Origin: Erysipelothrix sp.
Lineage (GTDB): Bacteria > Bacillota_I > Bacilli_A > Erysipelotrichales > Erysipelotrichaceae
Reading direction: 5' to 3'
Assembly: GCA_012511085.1 (NCBI GenBank)
Contig: JAAZGU010000131.1
Span: forward strand, 1-8,333
DNA length: 8,333 bases
In this document: positions 1-5,138 of the stretch, in pieces
Numbering within the stretch: the first letter of the stretch is position 1
Layout: every line of letters begins with the position of its first letter
Made by a program: the position numbers and the translations under genes
Notes under the pieces: model-generated
Told to the model about the DNA's origin: nothing
Database searches by the model: none
The model's input: the letters and a program-made list of their open reading frames with translations, nothing else

Positions 1-77
1 CTTTCGGCATACCATCTTGATTCCCAATCACGGATAATCCCAATCCGCAATCCTACTGGATTAACTTTTTGTCCCAT
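1..77 (-). CDS. rpsC: 30S ribosomal protein S3, N-terminal fragment (runs off the window)
   Basis: This is the first 25 codons of ribosomal protein S3, cut by the left window edge. The reading frame begins MGQKVNPVGLRIGIIRDWES, the highly conserved S3 amino terminus. S3 sits at the mRNA entry side of the 30S head and belongs to the KH-domain proteins, but the KH domain lies outside the window. The ATG at 77-75 is preceded by a full AGGAGG at 85-90, which overlaps the TAG stop of rplV (89-91), so the two genes are tightly coupled. The gene follows rplV as in the standard S10 operon. The identification rests on only 25 residues, but these are distinctive and the context agrees. Confidence 0.95.
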   Translation of the reverse strand, partial: MGQKVNPVGLRIGIIRDWESRWYAE

Positions 78-88
78 AATTGTTCCTC

Positions 89-424
89 CTAATCTCTTTC
101 TGCCACGATGACACTAATGTGGCTTGTGCGTTTATGGATGGGTGCTGCCATTCCCTTTGCGCGTGCGCGATATCGTTTCAATGTTACGCTTTCATCAGCA
201 TAGCATTTCTTAACATATAGTTTATCTTGATCTAAATTATGATTATTCACAGCGTTAGCAATCGCTGAGTTCAATACTTTAGCGGCTACCTTTGCGGAAT
301 GATTCGGTGTGAATTTCAAAATTGCTTGCGCCTCTTTGATATCCTTACCGCGAATTAGATCCAGAGCTAAACGTGCTTTTCTAGGAGTAACACGAATGGT
401 TCTAGCAGTTGCTTTAACGTCCAT
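89..424 (-). CDS. rplV: 50S ribosomal protein L22
   Basis: L22 (111 aa) is a 23S rRNA-binding protein whose extended beta-hairpin lines the peptide exit tunnel. The sequence shows the family's conserved N-terminal part (TARTIRVTPRKARLALDLIRG, residues ~6-26, start of the globular domain) and the tunnel hairpin RARAKGMAAPIHKRTSHI near residues 86-103. No deletion or duplication is evident in this hairpin, where macrolide-resistance changes occur in other bacteria. Length is normal for the family (about 110-115 aa). The ATG at 424-422 follows a GGGAGG site at 433-438 that lies inside the end of rpsS, only 2 bases separate the genes, and the stop is TAG. It is co-transcribed with rpsS upstream and rpsC downstream. 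Confidence 0.97.
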   Translation of the reverse strand: MDVKATARTIRVTPRKARLALDLIRGKDIKEAQAILKFTPNHSAKVAAKVLNSAIANAVNNHNLDQDKLYVKKCYADESVTLKRYRARAKGMAAPIHKRTSHISVIVAERD

Positions 425-426
425 GT

Positions 427-705
427 TTATTTCCTCCCTGCTCTCTTGTCATCGCCATGACCCCCATAGCGACGCGTAGGTACAAATTCACCTAATTTAT
501 GGCCTACCATGTCCTCAGTTACATACACAGGGACATGTTCTTTCCCGTTGTATACCGCGAAGGTGTGCTCGACAAACTGCGGGAAAATAGTCGAACGACG
601 AGACCATGTTTTAATAACTTCTTTTTTGTTTTGTGCATTCAGTGCTTCGACCTTTTTAAAGAGGTGTTCATCACAGAATGGTCCTTTTTTCAAACTACGA
701 CTCAT
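427..705 (-). CDS. rpsS: 30S ribosomal protein S19
   Basis: S19 (92 aa) binds the 30S head together with S13 and reaches the A-site finger bridge region. Evidence is the canonical start MSRSLKKGPFCDEHL, the central KTWSRRSTIFPQFV (residues ~32-45) and the family signature GHKLGEFVPTRRYGGHGDD (residues ~68-86). Length matches the family (about 90-93 aa). The ATG at 705-703 has a GAAAGGA-type ribosome binding site about 9 bases upstream, weaker than the AGGAGG of its neighbours. The gap from rplB is 17 bases. The last codons carry the binding site for rplV, so the two are probably translationally coupled. Confidence 0.97.
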   Translation of the reverse strand: MSRSLKKGPFCDEHLFKKVEALNAQNKKEVIKTWSRRSTIFPQFVEHTFAVYNGKEHVPVYVTEDMVGHKLGEFVPTRRYGGHGDDKRAGRK

Positions 706-722
706 AATTTAATTCCTTTCGT

Positions 723-1556
723 TTATTTCGCTTTCCGTCTGCGGACGATGTATTTATTCGATGCTTTCTTCTTCTTACGTGTCTTAACACCCATGGTCTT
801 TTTACCCCAAGGTGTCATCGGTGCCACGCGACCAATCGGTGTTTTACCTTCACCACCACCGTGTGGGTGATCAACAGGGTTCATAGCAGATCCACGTACG
901 GTTGGACGAATGCCCATCCAACGTGAACGTCCAGCTTTACCAACGGTAACCAAGCTGTAATCTTCATTTCCAACTTCACCAATGGTTGCCCGACATGTCG
1001 CTAAGATTTTGCGAACCTCGCCTGATGCTAAGCGAATGATAATGTACTTATCTTCACTCCCTAGAATTTGAGCGCTCACTCCTGCAGAACGTGCCAATTG
1101 GCCCCCTTTACCAGGTTTGAGTTCCACATTATGAACAAAAGTTCCATCAGGAATTTGTCCAAGTTCTTTTGCGTGACCCACTTTAATATCAGCATTAGGA
1201 CCACTGAGAACTTCCATTCCAACTTTTAAACCTTTTGGCGCTAAAATGTATCGTTTCTCGCCATCAAGATAATGTAATAAGGCAATGTTGGCGCTCCGGT
1301 TTGGATCGTATTCGATACTTGCAACCTTTGCGGGGACATCGTCCTTATTCCGTTTAAAATCGATAACGCGGTATTTACGTTTATGGCCACCACCTTGATG
1401 TCTTGTGGTGATGCGACCTGTGTTATTACGACCACCTTTTTTACTGAGAGGTTCCAATAACGAACGTTCAGGTTTGTTCGTTGTGATTTCCTCATTTTGC
1501 AATGTGGTCATCCCACGACGACCAGGTGTCGTCGGCTTATAGGCTTTAATCGCCAT
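723..1556 (-). CDS. rplB: 50S ribosomal protein L2
   Basis: L2 (277 aa) is one of the largest and most conserved 50S proteins. It is needed for subunit association and lies near the peptidyl transferase centre. The sequence starts MAIKAYKPTTPGRRGMTT as in other bacteria, has the RNA-binding part including TTRHQGGGHKRKYRVIDF (residues ~51-68), and ends with the conserved HPHGGGEG loop (residues ~230-237), whose histidine is important for activity in E. coli, followed by a very basic tail. Length is normal (273-280 aa). The ATG at 1556-1554 is preceded by AAGGAGG at 1564-1570 with a 7-base spacer. Unusually for this operon, 61 bases separate it from rplW. Confidence 0.98.
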   Translation of the reverse strand: MAIKAYKPTTPGRRGMTTLQNEEITTNKPERSLLEPLSKKGGRNNTGRITTRHQGGGHKRKYRVIDFKRNKDDVPAKVASIEYDPNRSANIALLHYLDGEKRYILAPKGLKVGMEVLSGPNADIKVGHAKELGQIPDGTFVHNVELKPGKGGQLARSAGVSAQILGSEDKYIIIRLASGEVRKILATCRATIGEVGNEDYSLVTVGKAGRSRWMGIRPTVRGSAMNPVDHPHGGGEGKTPIGRVAPMTPWGKKTMGVKTRKKKKASNKYIVRRRKAK

Positions 1557-1557
1557 T

Positions 1558-1617
1558 TCAATTCCTCCTTACGCAACTTTTCCGGAAATAGCGTGATTCT
1601 TCCGATAGTGACATCAA
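1558..1617 (-). other. Long rplW-rplB gap with an in-frame open extension of rplW
   Basis: Other gaps in this operon are at most 17 bases, but this one is 61 bases (1557-1617). After the rplW TAG (1620-1618) the same frame stays open for 19 codons (a TTG, then ATG at 1614-1612) and closes at a TGA (1560-1558) one base before the rplB ATG. From the ATG it reads MSLSEESRYFRKSCVRRN. No Shine-Dalgarno site precedes that ATG. The stretch also contains the perfect 10-bp palindrome TTTCCGGAAA (1579-1588) and a 5-bp stem CGGAA/TTCCG (1600-1604 with 1583-1587). It may be an ordinary spacer, a remnant of a longer L23 tail, or a rarely translated extension. Confidence 0.3.
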
Positions 1618-1899
1618 CTAGTATAAGTTGATGCTTTGACCTTCAGCGACCTTCACGATGGCTTTGCGCACCGCTTTGGTTGTGCCTTGGTACTGACCCA
1701 TACGCTTTGGTTTGGGTTTGACATTCACAATGTTAACTTTTTCGACATTGACTTTGAAGATTTCTTCAACGGCGATTTTAACTTGTGTTTTATTAGCACC
1801 CTTTGCAACTTCAAAGGTGTACTTGTTGTCTTGATCTGTATTTTTTACCGACTTTTCGGTAATGATCGGTCTTAGAATGATATCTCTTGGATTACTCAT
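1618..1899 (-). CDS. rplW: 50S ribosomal protein L23
   Basis: L23 (93 aa) binds 23S rRNA at the exit-tunnel rim and is the docking site for trigger factor and the signal recognition particle. The sequence has the family start with PIITEKS (residues ~11-17), the central YTFEVAKGANKTQVKIAVEE (residues ~28-47) and the VNIVNVKPKPKRMG segment (~56-69). Length agrees with Bacillota L23 (about 93-96 aa). The ATG overlaps the TGA of rplD in an ATGA arrangement (1899-1896), and its GAGGAG binding site is encoded in the last codons of rplD, which predicts translational coupling. The stop is TAG. The frame remains open for 19 more codons after the stop (see the gap entry). Confidence 0.97.
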   Translation of the reverse strand: MSNPRDIILRPIITEKSVKNTDQDNKYTFEVAKGANKTQVKIAVEEIFKVNVEKVNIVNVKPKPKRMGQYQGTTKAVRKAIVKVAEGQSINLY

Positions 1900-2552
1900 G
1901 CTTCTAACTCCTCACTTTTTGTATTGTTCCAATACGCACCCGCTTCAAGCGCGGCTTCTTTTGTGAAGACAAGATGATCAGCATTCATGATGTCATAAAC
2001 ATTGAGACCTTCCACACTGAGCATCATCGTATTGTTTAAATTTCTTAATGAGAGAAAGGCGTTTTCAAATTCTTCATTGCCACTGACCACAAACAAAGCT
2101 TTATGATCGAGTTTTAAATTTTCACGAATCGCAATGAAGTCTTTTGTTCTAGCTTGCTCCATCTTGACATTTTCAACAACCATCAAAGCTTCATCAAGAT
2201 GTTTCTGTGATAGTGCTGACACCATCGCTAAACGCCGTACCTTGCGGTTTAATTTCCCACCATAGGCTCTGGGTGTCGGTCCAAAGACGACGCCACCACC
2301 ACGCCATTGCGGTGAACGAATGGAACCATGACGCGCACGTCCTGTTCCTTTTTGACGCCAGGGTTTACGACCGCCGCCCCGCACTTCACTACGTATTTTT
2401 GTATCGTGCGTTCCTTGACGACTTGCCCCTCTTTGGCGCATTAAGGCATCAAACATTGCTTGTTGATGCGGCTCAACTCCAAAGACTGCAGCTTCTAGTT
2501 CCATTTCCTCTAATGGTTTGCCACTTAAATCATACACTTGTACTTTAACCAT
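1896..2552 (-). CDS. rplD: 50S ribosomal protein L4
   Basis: L4 (218 aa) is an early-assembly 50S protein whose long loop reaches the peptide exit tunnel. In E. coli it also represses its own operon by acting on the S10 leader; whether it does so here is inference. The tunnel loop is clear: GGGRKPWRQKGTGRARHGSI at about residues 60-79, then SPQWRGGGVVFGP. It shows no obvious macrolide-resistance change in the KPWRQKGTGRAR core. The protein is about 10 residues longer than usual; the extra acidic tail (KSEELEA) contains the GAGGAG used by rplW. The ATG at 2552-2550 is preceded by an AGGAGG site lying in the final codons of rplC, with a 4-base gap between the genes. Confidence 0.97.
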   Translation of the reverse strand: MVKVQVYDLSGKPLEEMELEAAVFGVEPHQQAMFDALMRQRGASRQGTHDTKIRSEVRGGGRKPWRQKGTGRARHGSIRSPQWRGGGVVFGPTPRAYGGKLNRKVRRLAMVSALSQKHLDEALMVVENVKMEQARTKDFIAIRENLKLDHKALFVVSGNEEFENAFLSLRNLNNTMMLSVEGLNVYDIMNADHLVFTKEAALEAGAYWNNTKSEELEA

Positions 2553-2556
2553 CGAA

Positions 2557-3240
2557 TTACTCCTCCTTCGCTGCCGTTAAGTCAACGAGCGTTGTTGCTG
2601 GTCTTGACTTAATTCTTTTGGTTGTGGTTTTCATAATCACAAAGCCACGTTTTGGCCCTGGGACATTACCTTTTATTAATATATAGTTTTTCTCAGCGTC
2701 CGTTTTAATCACTTCCAAGTTACGGTTCGTGGTTGTGAAGCCACCGTGTTGACCCGCCATCACACTTCCTTTGAAGATGCGACCTGGGGTCCGCCCACCG
2801 GTTGCCATTGATCCTAATCCACGATGGAATCCAGAACCATGACTACGGGGACCAAGTGCTTGGTTGTTACGCACAACTGCACCGGTATAACCTTTACCTT
2901 TTGATGTACCAACGACATCGATCATGTCGCCAGCTGCGAAAACGTCTGCTTTAACTTCTTGTCCAACTTCGTAATCAAACATGCCTTCGCCACGAATCTC
3001 AGCGACAAAGCGCTTGACGTTCGCATTTGCTTTTTGCGCATGTCCAACTTCTGGTTTAATTGCTCTGTTACTTTTTTTATCTTCGACTCCAAGTTGCACA
3101 GCACTGTAGCCATCGCTTTGTAACGTTTTCTTTTGTAAGACAACGTTGGGTTGTACTTCAATGACAGTAACTGGAATTAATAATCCATCCTCACTGAACA
3201 CTTGGGTCATTCCGACTTTACGTCCTAATAATCCTTTCAT
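2557..3240 (-). CDS. rplC: 50S ribosomal protein L3
   Basis: L3 (227 aa from the chosen start) is an early-binding 50S protein whose finger loop approaches the peptidyl transferase centre. The sequence opens MKGLLGRKVGMTQVFSEDG, the standard L3 N terminus, and has the conserved loop SHGSGFHRGLGSMATGGRTP (residues ~137-156) followed by FKGSVMAGQHGG. The frame could be extended 4 codons to a TTG at 3252-3250, but the ATG at 3240-3238 is better: the GGAGG site at 3246-3250 is properly spaced before it and the family begins at this MKG. It starts 12 bases after rpsJ. The last codons include the ribosome binding site of rplD. Confidence 0.97.
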   Translation of the reverse strand: MKGLLGRKVGMTQVFSEDGLLIPVTVIEVQPNVVLQKKTLQSDGYSAVQLGVEDKKSNRAIKPEVGHAQKANANVKRFVAEIRGEGMFDYEVGQEVKADVFAAGDMIDVVGTSKGKGYTGAVVRNNQALGPRSHGSGFHRGLGSMATGGRTPGRIFKGSVMAGQHGGFTTTNRNLEVIKTDAEKNYILIKGNVPGPKRGFVIMKTTTKRIKSRPATTLVDLTAAKEE

Positions 3241-3245
3241 CTTAA

Positions 3246-3250
3246 CCTCC
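3246..3250 (-). promoter_or_regulatory. Ribosome binding site deciding the rplC start
   Basis: The bases TTGGAGGTTAAG immediately precede the ATG at 3240-3238. GGAGG (3246-3250) with a 5-base spacer supports that ATG, and rules against the TTG four codons upstream, which lies within the binding site itself. Confidence 0.85.
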
Positions 3251-3252
3251 AA

Positions 3253-3564
3253 TTACAGTTTAATCTCAATGTCGACGCCGGTCGGCAACTCTAAACGACT
3301 AAGAGCATCAATCGTTTCTGCCGATGGACCAACAAGTTCGATAAACCGTTTGTGGGTGCGTGTTTCAAATTGTTCACGTGAATCTTTGTACTTATGCACC
3401 GCCCGTAATACTGTTACAATTTCTCTTTCAGTTGGTAGCGGAACCGGACCAACTACTTTTTTAACACCATGATCATTGGCTGCGTTGACAATTTTCTCCG
3501 CTGCTTGATCTAATGACCGGTGTTCAAACGCTTTTAAGCGTATGCGAATGCTATTCTTTGCCAT
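3253..3564 (-). CDS. rpsJ: 30S ribosomal protein S10 (NusE)
   Basis: S10 (103 aa) is a 30S head protein; the same protein (NusE) pairs with NusB in transcription antitermination in bacteria generally. It starts MAKNSIRIRLKAFEHRSLDQ, contains GPVPLPTEREIVTVLR (residues ~39-54) and the family signature HKYKDSREQFETRTHKR (~56-72), and ends DIEIKL. Length is typical (about 102-103 aa). An in-frame upstream ATG at 3597-3595 would add 11 residues but has no binding site, while the ATG at 3564-3562 follows AAGGAGG at 3571-3577. It is the first gene of the S10 operon, with its own promoter and a structured leader upstream. Confidence 0.98.
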   Translation of the reverse strand: MAKNSIRIRLKAFEHRSLDQAAEKIVNAANDHGVKKVVGPVPLPTEREIVTVLRAVHKYKDSREQFETRTHKRFIELVGPSAETIDALSRLELPTGVDIEIKL

Positions 3565-3570
3565 GGAAAT

Positions 3571-3577
3571 CCTCCTT
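3571..3577 (-). promoter_or_regulatory. Ribosome binding site deciding the rpsJ start
   Basis: AAGGAGG lies 6 bases before the ATG at 3564-3562. A short complementary pair, GAAAT (3581-3585) and ATTTC (3566-3570), flanks it and could hold the site in a 10-base loop. The stem is only 5 weak pairs, so this is suggestive at best. Confidence 0.85.
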
Positions 3578-3618
3578 TTCATTTCGTCTATATCCATGAT
3601 AGACCCGCTCGATGCAAA

Positions 3619-3642
3619 TTACCCGACTTCCCACTGAACCAT
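3619..3642 (-). other. Possible 7-codon leader reading frame in the S10 leader
   Basis: An ATG at 3642-3640 opens the frame MVQWEVG, ending in TAA at 3621-3619. GAGG (3650-3653) lies 7 bases before the ATG, and both fall in the predicted single-stranded apical loop of the leader hairpin. The frame then runs through the 3' strands of the two upper helices. Ribosomes translating it would disrupt the fold. A frame this short can arise by chance and there is no conservation evidence. Confidence 0.25.
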
Positions 3643-3696
3643 GACAACGCCTCTCAGTGTGCCGGCAACCTTGCACGTCTTTGCGGTCGCTTAGGT

Positions 3697-3725
3697 ATAA
3701 TATCAGATATAAGATGAGAATGCAA
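3697..3725 (-). promoter_or_regulatory. Promoter of the S10 operon
   Basis: A -35 box TTGCAT (3720-3725), a 17-base spacer and a -10 box TATTAT (3697-3702) match the housekeeping sigma-factor consensus. A TG dinucleotide one base before the -10 box (TGATATTAT) makes it an extended -10 promoter. Transcription would start near 3690-3691, giving a leader of about 126 bases before rpsJ. It lies downstream of the tuf terminator, so the S10 operon is an independent unit. Confidence 0.8.
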
Positions 3726-3728
3726 ACC

Positions 3729-3772
3729 TTTTCACTACTATTTGAGCGGTTTTTTGAACTTTTCGTCTTTTT
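3729..3772 (-). promoter_or_regulatory. Phased A-tracts upstream of the S10 promoter (possible UP element)
   Basis: Reading the minus strand, A-runs lie at 3768-3772, 3760-3763, 3750-3755, 3741-3743 and 3729-3732, with centres about 8.5-11.5 bases apart, close to one helical turn. They sit at roughly -40 to -80 relative to the predicted start. Such A-tracts bend DNA and can contact the RNA polymerase alpha subunit at strongly expressed promoters. The effect here is inferred from position and spacing only. Confidence 0.4.
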
Positions 3773-3775
3773 AGT

Positions 3776-3842
3776 AAAAATGCGTAAAAAAAGCGCTGTT
3801 TTAGGATAAATTTTGAAAATTTATGAAAAGCAACGCATTTTT
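3776..3842. repeat. Nested AT-rich inverted repeats between tuf and rpsJ
   Basis: A perfect 10-bp inverted repeat, AAAAATGCGT at 3776-3785 and ACGCATTTTT at 3833-3842, encloses a second perfect one: ATAAATTTT (3806-3814) and AAAATTTAT (3816-3824) around a single central base. The structure lies between the tuf terminator and the S10 promoter. It could form a long hairpin in read-through RNA, act as a backup terminator (the 3' arm on the minus strand ends in a T-run), or simply reflect AT-rich composition. Confidence 0.6.
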
Positions 3843-3845
3843 GGT

Positions 3846-3872
3846 AAAAAAGAACCCCCTAAGGAGTTCTTT
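3846..3872 (-). terminator. Intrinsic terminator of the str operon, after tuf
   Basis: Just 10 bases after the tuf stop, AAAGAACTCC pairs with GGGGTTCTTT (about 10 pairs including one G-U) around the loop TTAG, and the 3' arm runs into T residues. This is a textbook rho-independent terminator. Core stem arms are 3863-3870 and 3851-3858. It separates the str transcript from the S10 promoter. Confidence 0.9.
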
Positions 3873-3882
3873 CGATCGTTTA

Positions 3883-5067
3883 TTAAGCTAGAATTTCGGT
3901 AACGTTACCAGCACCTACGGTACGGCCACCTTCACGCACGGAGAACTTTGTTCCTTGTTCTACGGCGATAGGTGCGATTAACTCAACAATCATCTCAACG
4001 TTATCACCAGGCATTACCATTTCAGTGCCTTCCGGCAAGATGATAATTCCGGTAACGTCTGTGGTACGGAAGTAGAATTGGGGGCGGTAGTTCGACACGA
4101 ATGGTGTATGACGGCCACCCTCTTCTTTACTTAGTACATAAACTTGAGCTTTAAATTTTGTATGAGGTTTAACAGTACCTGGTTTTGCCAGTACTTGTCC
4201 ACGTTCAACTTCGTCACGGTTAACACCACGAAGTAGTGCACCTACGTTATCACCAGCGGTTGCATTGTCCAATAATTTATGGAACATTTCAATTCCGGTA
4301 ACAACGGTTTTACGTGTTGGACGTAAACCAACAATTTCAACTTCTTCAGATAGTTTCAAGACACCGCGCTCAACACGTCCGGTTGCGACGGTACCACGAC
4401 CTGAAATTGTGAAGACATCTTCAACAGACATCAAGAATGGTTTGTCAGTTTCACGAACTGGGGATGGGATGTACTCATCAACAGCATCCATAAGTTCTTT
4501 AATTTTTTCTTCCCATTTTGGGTCGCCTTCGTTAGCTTTCAATGCTGAACCACGAATGACTGGGCAGTTATCCCCATCAAATCCGTATTCATTCAAGAGC
4601 TCACGAACTTCCATTTCAACAAGGTCAATTAATTCTTCATCATCAACCATGTCGCATTTGTTTAGGAAAACAACCATGGATGGGATTCCTACTTGACGTC
4701 CAAGTAAGATATGCTCACGTGTTTGTGGCATTGGACCATCGGTTGCAGCAACAACTAGAATTGCACCGTCCATTTGTGCAGCGCCAGTGATCATGTTTTT
4801 AACATAGTCAGCGTGCCCTGGGCAGTCAACGTGCGCGTAGTGGCGCTTGGCTGTTTCATACTCAACGTGTGCTGTATTAATCGTGATTCCACGAGCTTTT
4901 TCTTCTGGAGCACCGTCAATTTTTTCATAATCGACTCTTTGAGATCCACCTGTTTTTGACAAGTAATTTGTGATAGCTGCTGTAAGCGTTGTTTTACCAT
5001 GGTCAACGTGACCAATAGTACCGATATTAACGTGTTCTAACGTCCGATCAAATTTTTGCTTTGCCAT
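3883..5067 (-). CDS. tuf: Elongation factor Tu
   Basis: EF-Tu (394 aa) is the cytoplasmic GTPase that brings aminoacyl-tRNA to the ribosomal A site. The G domain shows the P-loop GHVDHGKT (residues 19-26), switch I RGITI (59-63), DCPGH (81-85, with the catalytic histidine 85) and NKCD (136-139). Domains 2 and 3 follow, including VFTISGRGTVATGRVERG, the EGGRHTPF and YRPQFYFRTTDVTG segments, and the C-terminal VREGGRTVGAG. Length equals that of E. coli EF-Tu. The ATG at 5067-5065 has AGGAGG at 5076-5081, spacer 8. It is the last gene of the str operon, 71 bases after fusA, with a possible promoter of its own and a strong terminator. Confidence 0.99.
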   Translation of the reverse strand: MAKQKFDRTLEHVNIGTIGHVDHGKTTLTAAITNYLSKTGGSQRVDYEKIDGAPEEKARGITINTAHVEYETAKRHYAHVDCPGHADYVKNMITGAAQMDGAILVVAATDGPMPQTREHILLGRQVGIPSMVVFLNKCDMVDDEELIDLVEMEVRELLNEYGFDGDNCPVIRGSALKANEGDPKWEEKIKELMDAVDEYIPSPVRETDKPFLMSVEDVFTISGRGTVATGRVERGVLKLSEEVEIVGLRPTRKTVVTGIEMFHKLLDNATAGDNVGALLRGVNRDEVERGQVLAKPGTVKPHTKFKAQVYVLSKEEGGRHTPFVSNYRPQFYFRTTDVTGIIILPEGTEMVMPGDNVEMIVELIAPIAVEQGTKFSVREGGRTVGAGNVTEILA

Positions 5068-5106
5068 TGCAAATTCCTCCTATTAATTTTGATATGAACC
5101 ACATCT

Positions 5107-5135
5107 ATTCTAAGATAAACTGTAACTTAATTCAA
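5107..5135 (-). promoter_or_regulatory. Possible promoter for tuf within the fusA-tuf gap
   Basis: TTGAAT (5130-5135), 17 bases, then TAGAAT (5107-5112) fit the housekeeping consensus at 4/6 and 5/6 positions. Transcription would start near 5100, about 33 bases before the tuf ATG. Extra transcription of tuf would suit the high EF-Tu demand, but the match is moderate and the region is AT-rich. Confidence 0.45.
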
Positions 5136-5138
5136 CAA

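Larger units (their letters stand above)
3565..3690 (-). promoter_or_regulatory. S10 operon leader RNA, one long imperfect hairpin
   Basis: From the predicted transcription start near 3690 to rpsJ there are about 126 leader bases. Complementary segments nest around one axis: 3683-3688 with 3602-3608 (GACCGC/GCGGGTC, one bulge), 3671-3676 with 3612-3617 (GTGCAA/TTGCAT, one G-U pair), 3661-3668 with 3619-3627 (TTGCCGGC/GTCGGGTAA, one bulge and wobbles), and 3654-3659 with 3632-3637 (CACTGA/TCAGTG, perfect). They close a 16-base apical loop (3638-3653). Such a complete fold of a ribosomal-protein leader suggests autogenous control; L4 is the regulator of the S10 leader in E. coli. The regulator and mechanism here are unknown. 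The pairing was worked out by eye, without energy calculation. Confidence 0.65.

Noticed and set aside
499..870. A 123-codon open frame on the plus strand (and a shorter one from 509)
   Set aside because: They are antisense to rpsS and rplB, have no ribosome binding site or recognisable domain, and arise from the codon pattern of the real genes.
2207..2548. Plus-strand open frame of 113 codons, rich in His, Leu and Arg
   Set aside because: It is fully antisense to rplD, whose identity and reading frame are certain.
3565..3597. Longer S10 protein starting at the ATG at 3597
   Set aside because: The added 11 residues are foreign to the S10 family, no binding site precedes that ATG, and AAGGAGG lies correctly before the ATG at 3564.
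3671..3701. Plus-strand promoter-like pair TTGCAC and TATAAT in the S10 control region
   Set aside because: The spacer is 19 bases, there is no gene on the plus strand downstream, and the TATAAT overlaps the minus-strand -10 box by base symmetry.
4265..4696. Plus-strand open frame of 143 codons antisense to tuf, rich in Ser
   Set aside because: The serine-rich composition is the mirror of EF-Tu codons; no start signals and no family resemblance.
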